The notes below the pieces were generated by a model that saw only the letters and a list, made by a program, of their open reading frames with translations, was not told where the DNA came from and made no database searches. The translations under genes were made by a program, and so were the position numbers. DNA of 64,000 bases from Cliona cf. orientalis (Eukaryota > Porifera > Demospongiae > Clionaida > Clionaidae), in NCBI GenBank assembly GCA_963930775.1, contig OZ005705.1, positions 3,472,001-3,536,000 on the forward strand, written 5' to 3'. Below, in pieces: positions 33,963-44,781 of this stretch (the first letter of the stretch is position 1; each line of letters begins with the position of its first letter).

Positions 33963-34223
33963 GAGGACGATTCTCACCATCGTGTATTGCTGGAAGCAAT
34001 AAAAAACGATACTTTAAGAAAATTGGAGAAGGAAAAGAAAGAGACTGCTGACAAAACTATTCTGACAGCTGCCAAGCTCATAGCTCCTGTCATTGAAGCC
34101 ACTTTTGCCGTGGGCTTTGACTGGTGTATTGAACAAGTGAAAGAGTCCCAGTATTCTGAACTATCAAATGAACTAGAGGTCACCAAAGGATTGACATTTC
34201 TAAAAGAAAAGGATATTCCCAAG
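33963..34223 (+). CDS. IFT88: IFT88 exon (fourth in window)
   Basis: An 87-codon, phase 0-0 exon. It begins EDDSHHRVLLEAIKND, passes through a Lys/Glu-rich helix, and carries the strongly conserved block AAKLIAPVIEATFAVGFDWC, followed by VKESQYSELSNELEVTKGLT. In the IFT88 family this is the segment that joins the N-terminal and C-terminal TPR blocks. The acceptor is gcag and the donor is gttagt, a less common but valid GT donor. This is the single most diagnostic exon in the window. Confidence 0.96.
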
Positions 34224-35584
34224 GTTAGTGGTGATACATACATGACTAGCTGATGTATGCATATGCTCTGAGGAATGTCAGTTCAGGTTTTGGGATAGTA
34301 TTCTGCAAATAATTCGTGGAGAAAAACAACCCTTTTATAAAGACGGGCTTCACCCAGAGAATACACAGCTAATTAGCTCTTCTGGAGTGCCTCCTATGTA
34401 GAGCCCTGGTTACCATGGTGAAGTAATATGACAGGAGTTTAGTAGCGCGGGCACCTGCGCCACCACATCGATCACATGGGCAGACCTGATTATAAGCCTG
34501 AGAACGTGCTAGACCATGAAGAACTTCTATTTACATAGGTGTAGCAACCGGGGGGTGGGAGCTGTACCCCCCCCCCCCCAATATACATTCTAGAAAGAGG
34601 GGCGAGCCCCCCTTTGTTCTCCAGCCCAGTATTGTTGCAACTCAGATTTCTAAACACTCACCAGTCCTGATGCTGCCATATCTATTCCACTCGACTTGCA
34701 GTTCATTTTTTCACTGAGAAGCTTGTGATGGCAGCCTCGATTGTGCAAAATGGGTGTGGTTTGACCTAAAGTGGGCATGGTTGTAAATTTTTCGCTCACA
34801 CTTCACGCGCAATTGGATATTCAGCCCCCCTCCAACCTTCATTATCTTCCAACGCCTATGATTTAGGGAGCAAACCTCAAAAACCTAGTAAGTTTATTGT
34901 TGCATGCCATGGTAGCAGCTTCTCTGAGCCTGGGAACGAGGCTACTCACTGCGCTGACTGTTTATATGCCGAGATCTAGAGCTCACCTATGCGGAGTGCA
35001 GCTGCATGGTACAGTAACGATGACCTAGTGAGGGGTGTGGCTACGACTCACGTGCGAACAACTTTGGCTTGTCATCTTGGATACATGTATAGGTTATATA
35101 CAGGGGTGCAGGTCTCTATGCTATTTACACAACCGAGGCCTGAAGCTGTGTAAATTGTGTAGAGACTGAACCGAGGTATATAACTGATTTGTACCATGGG
35201 CTATGTGGCCCTGATGACGCATCCTCATAGTAGCAACGACAGCACTGGCTATAAAAGTCAGTTAAAGCTAAAGTCAGACAAAGGCAGCTAACAAGACACC
35301 TTGCACATAATTGCATTTATATGGTCAATAGTATTGTAGTCTTTCACCACTTATCACGATGCAGGGGAAATATTAGAAGTATACCATCTGCATCTCATTT
35401 TTGGTGGGATGCATCCACACTGAAGCTGCACAGTACCACTCAACAGTTGCCACTTGTGTTTCATAAGCAGTTTTCTGATATTGTTGGCTAAGATTTCTCA
35501 GACCACACCAAGCCATCCATAATTTAAATTATGTTTTCTTATTATACATGAATGCATGGAGTATCTGTCCATAATTTTTTTTTC
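34224..35584. other. Intronic DNA with a probable degraded hAT MITE
   Basis: Around 34540-34860 the sequence GAGGGGCGAGCCCCCCTTTG and a later AGCCCCCCTCCAACCTT resemble the AGCACCCC-rich MITE ends of 24001-24345. TSDs could not be fixed. A 16-base C-run lies near 34568-34580. An inverted relative of 42935-43020 sits at 34865-34965 (GAGCCTGGGAACGAGG). Nothing coding. Confidence 0.4.
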
Positions 35585-36172
35585 AAGCAAGCCTACACAC
35601 ATAAGCAGAAAAAAAAATTGTCCGGAAACCACCATATAAATTTGGATGCACAGTAGAACCATACAATACAAGAAGGCAGCCTCAACTTCAATTTTGTCAA
35701 AAGTTGGTAAAGATCGTCACGTTTTTGTGAGTGCGAAGCCCCGCCCCTCACGTAGCGCATGGGTGGAAAACATTGCAAATGCATGGCTTCTCTATACAAA
35801 CATATGGGGAAACTTCAAAGGGCCGTAACTTTAATTCTAAGGTGTGAATCAAAATTTCGCTTCTAGATATGACCCATTCTGCATGCTCATATCAATAATT
35901 GGTCGTGAATGTTTTCCCAGAGTCTCAAACATTACTTTACATTTCTACTTAGTGTGTAATAAGGAGACCACACACTAAGCAGAAAAAAAAAAAAATTGTC
36001 CAAAAACCACCACATAGCTGGATGCATAGTAGAGCCATACAATGTAAGCAGGCAGCCAATACATCAATTTTGACCAAAGTGCGTAATGGACGTGACATTG
36101 ATGTGCGCATGTGGCCCCGCCCCTCACGTAGCGCGTGGGCAGAAAACATTGCAAATGCATGGCTTCCTATAC
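35585..36172 (+). repeat. ACACACTAAG MITE copies, second one split by the P element
   Basis: First unit 35585-35965, ending TTCTACTTAGTGTGTAAT. Second unit starts at about 35966 and is cut at 36172 by the P-type transposon, resuming at 42306. The join is inside the conserved TTCC-TATACAAACAT block, so the interruption point is exact. Confidence 0.85.
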
Positions 36173-36289
36173 CATAGATAATAGAGCGGGGAGGAGGGAT
36201 TGGAAATGCCACGTAGTTACGTTACTGAATCCGCGACACGGTCACGTGATCAGAAGCGGTCCGTCCGTATACTGTGTACTGTACACATC

Positions 36290-37302
36290 ATGGCGAGCGG
36301 TTTGGTTAGGGGTTGTCTTTCTTCCGTTCTTACAGATTCTACGTTCAGCGGTCGCTCACAACGACAAATAAAATGTCTGCTCTCTGAAGGAAATAACATC
36401 GATACCTATGATGAATTTGCTCAGAAACTTATGGATGTTCTAGAGCGGGTATACGCCAGTGCTTCAAGCACCTGTACTGGGAAGATAACACTAAAAGAGC
36501 GGCTGTGGAGGCAGTTTCATGCCGTACGACTCACAAAACTGTGAAATTTGGACAAGTTTCTTGGCTACTTTGAATCTAACCTCGATCCATTAGTACAACA
36601 GTATGTGAACCAGGAAGTACAATTAAATCCCACTGTGGCTCTTACCCTACTTTATCTACAAAGGTAACATCTATGACAAGCGAAGAGGAAAACATTGTGC
36701 GCTATGCATCTGGTTATGTTCCATATTCTTTAATGAAGAGATACAAGAAACACGTGACAGAAAAGTCAGTGTCTTTTGTGGAATGTTTGAGTAGCATGGC
36801 TGTCAATGGAGAGGAGGAATCCCTTTTGGAATATACTAATGAGTGGGTGAGCAGGGTGAATAGAGGAGGCTTGTTTGAGGTGAACGACACAACATTTGCA
36901 TTATTTCAAGAGATAGAGCTCTGCGTTCGAGATCAACTTACCTCAGTACTCGCTTCTTGCACTACACAACCAGATCAAAACGATAAACTTATCAAAGCAG
37001 CACAGGAGGATATCGATGTGCAGCTCTATTGGTCGCTGTTGTCAATTGATCTTGATACTTCAACTCTTTCCGATGAACTTTTAGAAGACATAGAACTTTG
37101 GCTCAGTATACGTGGATTTTCGATTGCTGGACAATGGATGGAAGTGTATAAACACAAGAAGTCAAAGACAACGAAGAAGACCAAGTCACTGCGCAAGACA
37201 TTAAAAAGGCAGGGTGAGAGTAGCACATCAAAGAAGATGAAAGAAATATCACTGAAAAAGACACTCGAGGAAAGTAGAAGTCAATCTGATAACAATCATT
37301 GA
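36290..37302 (+). pseudogene. Companion protein of the P-type element
   Basis: Starts near the left TIR with MASGLVRGCLSSVLTDST and runs in one frame to a TGA after RLTKL (36542-36544), then on as NLDKFLGYFESNLDPLVQQY. A one-base shift near 36663 leads into the second open stretch: MTSEEENIVRYASGYVPYSL, FVECLSSMAVNGEEESLLEY, NRGGLFEVNDTTFALFQEIE, LWLSIRGFSIAGQWMEVYKH, then a Lys/Arg-rich tail. Without the two lesions it would be about 340 residues. From memory, similar uncharacterised proteins occur in cnidarian and sponge genomes, and the RYASGYVPYSL segment faintly recalls the C-terminal segment of some transposases. Function unknown; a DNA-binding or transposition-accessory role is inferred from position and the basic tail. 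Confidence 0.6.
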
Positions 37303-37697
37303 TAACATTACACTTGCAATGCAAGTAATAATAATTATTATTATTATCATCTTGTTATGCCATTAGTGTTAACTCTTGCTCAACCTTTTACGTTTTGGAA
37401 GAGGGTTATCATCCAGGTGCAATGGCTCAGATTTTCTCTTCCCACTACAGTTACCTCTGAGAGATTCAAGGGCAGCTGAACCTTGTACTCATAAACTCAG
37501 TGTTATCAACAAATTCTTTGACTGATGGGTTGTCATTTCTGCCCCCCTTGTAACGCTGCTTTTCAAAACAAGCTTCAAGTGGGTCCTGACACAATTTCTC
37601 ACTTAGCAAAAACTGAACACCTGATACCGCAAAAGTAGAGTTATCACTTTAACAAATGAGAGTACTGCATAAATAATATATGCAGATCATAAATTTA

Positions 37698-38103
37698 CAG
37701 TGTTCTCGCTAAAGCGCGGTTGAGCGGCGCCCCGCCGCGCTATAGAACGCGATAAGGGGTGGGGCTCTAATGTCATGATCCTGCATACAAGCAATAGCAA
37801 TAGTACTGGAGTACATAGAGCATTTGCTAGACAGTGCTATGTGTGCAGTACAAGTACACAACCACAAATACCTAGCTGTACTAACCACGAGTAGTGGGCT
37901 TGCACAGGCTTGTGTAAACTAGCTGCCAACTACACATGAGCTGCTTGCTACTGCTGTGTATATAGCCAAGCTGCAGACAGTATGATTTTAACTACATCTA
38001 TATACTTGATTTGTAATAATAGTTAAAGGTAAGAATCTTAGTATACACCCCCCCCCCCCCCCCCCCCCCCCCGCTCTATAAAAAAGTTCTGGGTAGAACA
38101 CTG
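37698..38103. mobile_element. MITE inside a P-transposase intron
   Basis: Ends CAGTGTTCTCGC and, inverted, CAGTGTTCTACCC. AATTTA is present at both edges (37692-37697, 38104-38109). It contains a GCGCCCCGCCGCGC patch and an uninterrupted run of 25 C (38048-38072). About 700 bp away, at 38812-38838, is a run of 27 G. Non-coding. Confidence 0.72.
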
Positions 38104-40771
38104 AATTTAATAGTATCATAATAATTGACTAGTCATACCTGTTACCCTCAGTCCTTCCAGAGTTTCCCGTGATAATTGCATCATTTGCTTCTGACCTGGT
38201 GTGAACCCTTGTCGTCCTTTCACACTCTCATTTCAGCGATCCAAGTAACCCAGGAAGTCATCTTTTAGCCACTATAGTGTTGTGTGTAATAATACTCCAT
38301 ACTGAGATTCATATGATATGATGTATGTTCACGAACCTTTAACCTGGGATCATCCGGACTTCTGTAGGGTCTTAAATCTGGTTTTCGTTGCTGCACACAA
38401 GCTGATGTGCAGCGTACATTGAGGCAATCGAAGAATTTATTAAACATGCGTACAAAGGTCTCTGTTTCCTTCGTCTCTTCTAAGCCATAGAAATCTAGGC
38501 CATTTGCCACAGAGGTACTTAGTACCTTTGAGAAATAGAATAAATTAACAAGTAATAAATTAACAAGTGTATCTTCATAATAATATTATTATTGTTACCT
38601 GAGCCGCCAAATTGACTTTCATTCTTGAATATGAGTTCAAGTGCAGGTGCTCCTTTTTCAACTTGGGAATTAAACGGAGGCCAGAACCAAAGCGACTTTT
38701 GTCGTACAAGGAAGTAAGATGAGTCCAGCTGATATGCTTTCCATCCTTCTGTACATCATTGCATACAAAATAATTAGTCAGTTATCATAGGCAGACTGAG
38801 GAGTTTTTTTTGGGGGGGGGGGGGGGGGGGGGGGGGGGAGATGGGGATGGGATGGGCGGCACTACATATAGAATTTCTTCAACCTTCCTCTATGTTTGGA
38901 ATTAAGTTAACATATTTCAGGCTGGTTGGGCGGAGGTGTGCCCCTGTTACCACACCTAGATTATCATTCATGCTGTACCTACGTCACTAACCCAGAGAGC
39001 TCTTGAGTGACTGTGGCCAAAAGAATTCGACCAACAATTCCGAGTTGTCTTGATGAGATGTGGCACATCTGACATGAAGTAAATTTCTCTGCCGTCTGGA
39101 CTGTATGGGTTTCTGGTTTTGTAAGTAACCGTTCCTGTTTGTTTTGACGTGCTGTGCATCTTAAAGAATTTTTCTGTTGGGAGATGCTCCATCACATGTA
39201 ATAACCATCACGTTAAAGCCACTCTCCTCCAAATTTCTCACACCATCCCACACGAGTGGAAATAACTCCTCACCTGTGGCTCCTTTTGTGGGGAAATGGG
39301 CATAGGGAAACTCAAGTCCCGAGAAAATTCCCCTGACCATGAACACCAGCATATGTGAAGCAACCTTGTCAGCTGTGTCATTGCTTTCACCTTTGCACTG
39401 TCGTTCAAAGTCATCAAGCGTGTTAGACACGTCACCTAAATCAGTAAAACCAAGTAACGAGCAGGAGTGTTTAAGTCTTCTCGAATTTTCATCTCATCAA
39501 AGCTGAGAACCACATACTTATCCTTCTTATCTTTAATGTTTGCTTCTTCAATAAGCTGTGCATTCACTGTGGTATGGAAACCTACATCTCCTTTATTCCA
39601 GTGGGAGTAATCGAATAATGTTCTTTCAGATGGTAAAGTAAGAACACCGGTACTCCTCAATGCATGGTAGGCACCTGTTGACTTGAACTTCAGATGCAGG
39701 CACCACTTTATGAGTGCAAAATGCCAGCGAATTTGTCGGTGATCTTTCGTCTGCATTGCTTCAAGCTGAGATTCCCAAAATATGCGTCGGAATGAATCAT
39801 CTGAATGCTGATCTCTGACTTTATTGGTCATCTCATTCATTATGGACTGTAGATCATGATGCATACCTTCGTCCAATTGAACTCCATCTTTCTCTGTCAA
39901 CTTGTCCAATATTCCTTTCAGCCGTATCCGAACGAACTTTCAGCTTGCGGTAGCGCTGTTGTCTTTGAGGGGGTTCAGATACCTTAGGTTGGTAAGACTA
40001 GTAGATGCAGTATTTCTGCGTGGTGAGGTATTGATCTTCTTCTTCCAGCGATGAAATGATTTTCTGAGCATTTCTCTGTATTGGACACACTTTGCACACT
40101 TGGTATCATTGGTGAGAATTCCACAAGATTTATGCCTAACAGTCTGGGTGTATAAATCACCATTTAATTGGACTAGCACAGCTGAGTCAATAGTAGCTAC
40201 AACCTCTTTATTAATGGAAGTGAGTTTCCCCTTCTTTGATATCACCATTTCTACGAATTTCTTGTCTGGATGGCCAGGGCACACCCGGCAGCTATCAAGC
40301 TTGGCTACTAACACTTTGAGCGATTCATTATTGAGCTGATGTGGGACATCCGATAAAGGGGCACATTTGGTGCTGTTCACTTGGTGCCCATGAACAAGTG
40401 CCGTCCAAGATAAATCTTCGCTGATGGTGAGGCTGTGTGTTACAACACATGCTGCAGAATCAGACTCAATCTGGGGAAACTTAAGCTTGCATAAATGCAA
40501 GGACTCGGAGCTGATATTACTGATCCACTGACTCGGTGGTTGCAAGGAACTTGTGAGAGTTTCGATAGTAGTTATTGTGGTGTTGGGACTATTCTCCTGT
40601 AATAAATTAAAGCAGGTGATATGCATGGTTGATTTAATCTTTATTTATATACCTGCTGTCTAGCTTGGGGTTGTTGCTGGGGTTGGGGCTGGGTCTGGGT
40701 ACATGGAATCTGAATCTTGGGAGGTCGACCAGGTGGTCTCTTCTTTAGATGCTGTGTTTTTCGCTCATAAT

Positions 40772-41721
40772 CAGTCTACACTAAGGTGACCGGAAGTCCA
40801 TACATTTTATCGGAGAATGGAATTTTGTACTACGTATATGGGGGTTAATGATATGCAAGCCGCGCACGTGGCGGTAAAAATTATGGCTACATTATTCAGC
40901 TTGTAACTTTTGTTGTGAACAAGCTATGGCCTTGTCCAAGGTGACATTGAAGAGAGCACAAAAAGCGCTTTCTAACAGTATCAAGATCATCAAGAAGTGT
41001 AGTCTTTACTAGTGTCAATGGCGGCCACGATGGTCAACCCGCGCCTGGCTAGGACAGACTTTGAATTTTGTGCGAATCAGTAATTGGCAGGCTGTACCTC
41101 TAGGCCCTGGTTTACAAATAGGTAAGTATCAGAACTGTCTTTAAGTACAATCTGGAGAGTACTGGACTTACCTGGTGAACACCAAGCACACTTTAAAGGA
41201 ACAAATAATTCATGACTTTAGATAGATCTCCATTCAGAGTACAACATAGCTAAGCTATCAAACACAAGTCAGGCTAAACTTTAGTACTAGTACTAGCTAC
41301 AGTCCAAGCGAAAACTCTTCGTATCAAATAGATTCTTCGTAGTGAGCCGTCTTGTCTGCTGACTATGGACAAAGTGCTGTCTGGAATGAACTTTGAATTT
41401 TGTGCACTTCAGTAATGGACATCCTAGAATGAAAACAAGGGTAGATTTATAATCCATACTATATCCTTAACCTGCAGCAGTGGCATGGAATCGATACGGT
41501 GTAAATTGTCTGAGAATGAAGCCTTGGAAATCTGGAAAAAATTCACTGAACAGCCTGGCTTCTATGTGTAGCACTGGGGCCTGCGCCCTTTGTCTATAGA
41601 AGTATATGGGGAGTAGCCTGCATGAGGTAACCACATCTACAATGTGTGACACATGGTGCGCCAGCTATGAATATTTTACAACTTCCTTTTTCTGATAAAT
41701 CAGGCACCTTAGTGTAGACTG
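40772..41721. mobile_element. 950-bp TIR element inserted in a transposase exon
   Basis: Ends CAGTCTACACTAAGGTG on both sides (inverted), flanked by the direct duplication TAAT (40768-40771, 41722-41725). The open frame of the P transposase continues exactly across the gap when the element and one TAAT are removed (SRRVKNYERKT). Inside, a block of about 35 bp around CTTTGAATTTTGTGC occurs twice (near 41068 and 41388). No recognisable protein. Confidence 0.85.
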
Positions 41722-42305
41722 TAATTCTTCACTCTACGAGACAATGAGAACTTTCTTCCCATATTTGCTGCTTGCAGTTGCACACTAGATAAGGTTGGAG
41801 TGAAGTTGGGATCATCACTGGGTAATACAAATCCATCACACTCAAGCTAAAAGTACACAAAATGTGACCCAACATCAATAATATGATAGGATATTATCAA
41901 AATTTTTTATTGTTGAATTTCAGAATTAACAGCTGCATTGCATTGGTTGTATTAATAACATAGCAGAAATGTATTTAGTAAACCAATGTTACTTACTAGA
42001 GTCAGGAAAAGTACACAAAGAATTATTGCTTACCGGATTTAGAGAGGTTGTGCCAGAAAGTATGCAGAAACGAAAGCTCTCAAAAATTTTCTCCCGTCAA
42101 ATAGCTGTTGTGGCAGTTGCAGACCTGTGTGCACAGAACAGCGGCGCAGAACCTAGTAATCGCCTTGCCGGTGTCATTTCAGCACTCGCAGATTCATAGT
42201 ACCGCCAAAATGGTTGTGGGCGTGTCCGTGTCGCGGATTCAGTAACGGAAGTGCATATCCGTGCACGCGCGTTTCCAATCCCTCCTCCCCCCTCTATTAT
42301 CTATG

Positions 42306-42490
42306 CTATACAAACATGGGGTAACTTCAAAGGGCTGTAACTTTAATTTTAAGATGTGAATCAAAATTCCCCGCCGTCAAATCTCTAGTTTTGACCCACT
42401 CTGTAAAAAGTATTTCCCCAAGTGCTCCCAAACCCCCCAAAATATTAATTAAGTATTTAAGTTCCTTTTTTTTTCTTCTTAGTATGTAAT
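42306..42490 (+). repeat. Second half of the split MITE
   Basis: Starts CTATACAAACATGGGG, continuing the MITE cut at 36172, and ends TTCTTCTTAGTATGTAATTT. Bases 42491-42999 have two overlapping plus-strand ORFs (42538-42819, 42690-42947) with no domain; I regard them as chance. Confidence 0.8.
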
Positions 42491-42999
42491 TTGGAAGGAG
42501 CTTTTGGAGGTAGTTTCTGGACAGTGCATTATTTTACGTGTTCATGTTCCGTTTAGATGGATCTTCAGATCTAAAAGACGGATACAAGAAGAATGCCTTC
42601 TATATTGCATTTGATGCCATTTTTATGTCATATATTCATGATAGCAGCAGCAATTTTTTTTTACCCTTGTCCGGTAATGACATGCACCATTGTCCGCTTT
42701 CTACCTCCAGAATCAGCAATACTTGCACCATGCACAATTGGAGGTGGGTGGAGGCACAGGTAGTAGACTACTTGCTGCATATTTGCAATCTAGTGCTGAT
42801 CGTTTTGTTGGTGATATAGCGCAATCTGTTCGAAATATGCCAACTTCACTCTATCATGATGACGAGCACATAGCAGTTGTAGCCACACCCCTCATTAGTT
42901 CGTCACCTTACTGTGGCCCCTCTGCTCTAGAACAGTCAGCTCAGTGACTATCCTCGTTCCCAGGCCCAGAGAAACTACTACCAGCAATTAACTTGCTGG

Positions 43000-44330
43000 C
43001 TTCTAAGATTTGCTCCCTAAACAGAAGTTTTTCACGGCCTAGCGCCTACTATCAGCTATGTGCATTATGACAAATTGCCGAATCAGGCACTGAACACACC
43101 CATGATTGAATCGCTGTCCTGATAACACTAAACTAGCGTGCCACAGACGTGCGCTACATAGTGGAGCTGATTATACTCAAATCAAGGTGAGTGGTCCAGG
43201 GAGACTTGAGTTAGCCCTGGAAAATAGAAAATGCATTTTTTTACAAAGTTAAAAACAGATGGTTCAGGCATACCTAAACATTTCCATGGATGTTTTGGGG
43301 CTTGCTAGATAGATATTCTGGTATAGATTATGAATATGAAAGTTAAGTTTAAGTTGCTCTCAGTTATTAATGTTTTTGTAATGTATTATATATATGTGAC
43401 CGTCCATGAGAAAACCATGCATAATGCGCTGAAAAAATTTTTTTAGTTAAGGCCACCATTACCAACTACAACCTTTGAACTATGGCTCCAGCAAATTTGA
43501 AGTCTCTAGCCTGTGTAGTCATGGAAATATGAGCAAAAATATACCCGGATCGCCCGTACTAAAGTTTTGCAAAAAATTGCAATGAACATTCCTACGTACA
43601 TTGCGCGCCTAAGTCCGTATACTCGCCGTTTATGATAAATACGTGGCCCCGCCCACCAAGTCAATGAGCTAGCTGGCTGCCAAAACGCTCCAACGAGAGC
43701 AGCAGCCAACGTTTTGATGGAAAAGAACAAGAAGACAAGCGTTTTAAAGATCGTTAGTACACAGAATCGAAGAAAGAAGTGGCTGGAGACTTTTTTCTGT
43801 GCAGCTGCCGTGCTTGTCTACCTGCAACTATGGCAACGGCTCTGTATCATGGACGATCAATGTTAGCTACACGGCCGACTTCTTCGAGCAATAACTCGGC
43901 AAGTATAGCATTCTAGAAGCTACGATGCAGATTTTTGTGTAGAGGAATGATTCCTCTATCGATCTATACCAGAAAGTGAAAATCGATAGTTATCACCATG
44001 GGTAACTATTTTGGCCTGTATCTGAGATTGATACCGTAGGACGGGTTTTAATTGCGTAGTTTAATAATTGCGTTCTAGTTAAGTCAGGTCAAATTGCGAA
44101 TCCAATAATTGCAATGGACGACCCTGTACCGTACTGTAGTATACGTGCACGTTTATGTTTGCGAATCTATTAATTGCGAAACGTAGAAAAACTCGCAATT
44201 CGCAATTAATAGATACTTGCAATTAAAACCCGACCTACGGTATCCAGCGCATTATGCATGGTTTTCTTGTGGATGGTCACATATGGTATATCCTGGCTAT
44301 CCCTACTTATAGTCTACCAACTCTAATTCA
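43000..44330 (+). repeat. Dispersed repeat split by a TIR element
   Basis: Left part (43040-43390) has the AGCGCCTAC..TATGTGCATTATGAC, CGTGCGCTACATAGTGGAG and CTTGAGTTAGCC blocks of the 5560-5890 family, ending at TTTGTAATGTATTATA. The right part resumes at about 44283 with TATATCCTGGCTATCCCTAC and TTATAGTCTACCAACTCT. The interruption is the element at 43395-44282. Confidence 0.68.
43395..44282. mobile_element. TIR element with a nested MITE
   Basis: Ends TGTGACCGTCCATGAGAAAA then CCATGCATAATGCGCTG, inverted at 44243-44282 with a few changes. It contains a 208-bp MITE at 44032-44242 bounded by TACCGTAGGACGGGTTTTAA and AAAACCCGACCTACGGTA at TA. A minus-strand ORF at 43506-43730 has no recognised domain. 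Confidence 0.75.
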
Positions 44331-44524
44331 ATGCCTGCAGTATTTAGTATTGCACTTTGAGTTCCCTTGAGCAACTTTTATTGCACTGTGGGTTTTCTTG
44401 AGCTATTTATATTGCATTGTGGCTTACCTGATGGTACTCATACTGTACTGCTTGTCTCTAGGAAGTGCATTATGGTGTATACTACTTAGCAATAACATAG
44501 TAATGGGATATAATTTCATGCGTA

Positions 44525-44670
44525 TTCCATGTGTGAAATATACTTTCATACATGTTTCATGCATGCAAGCAGCTTCCATGCATGAAACATGCATGAATGT
44601 TAAAGCATGCATGAAACGTGCATGAAAGTAGCTTTCGTGCATGAAATTTGCTGAAATATGCATGTTTCAG
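44525..44670. repeat. GCATGCATGAAAC short-unit repeat
   Basis: Many copies of CATGCATGAAA and its inverse TTTCATGCATG, spaced 10-30 bp, giving a strongly self-complementary stretch. The ORFs here on both strands merely read the repeat. Origin unclear: it may be a minisatellite born from a palindromic 10-mer. Confidence 0.75.
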
Positions 44671-44781
44671 GGGCTCCATTTCGAGTAAGGGGGTATTAGT
44701 GTAGATCATTGATTGCATTTGCATGGTAGCATTGTGGCACATGTACAATTGTGCAAATTCCTGTTTGAGCATGTGACTTAA

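Larger units (their letters stand above)
37369..42135 (-). pseudogene. P-element/THAP9-like transposase, multi-exon, decayed
   Basis: Reads right to left. A THAP-like stub at 42135-42034 (CNCHNSYLTGEN and LSKSG, with an in-frame stop) is followed by an exon from 41846 containing LECDGFVLPSDDPNFTPT. Its continuation after the nested element has an AT-hook, KKRPPGRPPKIQ. Exon 40596 to about 38980 holds the catalytic core: RWHFALIKWCLHLKFKSTGA, TLPSERTLFDYSHW, VVLSFDEMKIREDL, FPYAHFPTKG, ITCDGASPNR and YKTRNPYSPDGREIYFMSD followed by PHLIKTTRN. Later exons: 38748-38599 (LKKEHLHLNSYSRMKVNLA), 38525-38344, about 38262-38140, and about 37640-37369 (FLLSEKLCQDPLEACFEKQR, ending in a basic KRKRLSKS). 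Frameshifts sit near 39975, 39915, 39460 and 39175. Confidence 0.85.
36173..42305. mobile_element. P-superfamily transposon with two convergent genes
   Basis: A 6133-bp element inserted in a MITE. TIRs 36173-36206 and 42272-42305 are 34-bp near-perfect inverts starting CATAGATAATAGAG, then a G-rich stretch and GGATTGGAAA. A second inverted pair of 21 bp lies inside (36221-36241 and 42226-42246, GTTACTGAATCCGCGACACG plus G). CTATAC is duplicated at 36167-36172 and 42306-42311. A CA start is shared with Drosophila P, but the duplication is 6 bp rather than the usual 8. It encodes a minus-strand THAP9/P-like transposase and a plus-strand companion protein, whose ORFs converge near 37300-37370. 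Both are decayed. Confidence 0.85.

Noticed and set aside
36673-37302. Treating the plus-strand companion ORF as the missing C-terminus of the P transposase
   Set aside because: The minus-strand transposase already has its own C-terminal exon (FLLSEKLCQDPLE and a basic tail), and the companion starts from its own Met near the opposite TIR.
39436-40626. Reading the large minus-strand ORFs at 36-42 kb as host THAP9 gene
   Set aside because: TIRs, a target duplication, an interrupted MITE and several frameshifts show it is a transposon copy, not a domesticated gene.
42538-42947. Two overlapping plus-strand ORFs of 93 and 85 codons
   Set aside because: No domain, no splice signals linking them, different frames, and no copies elsewhere.
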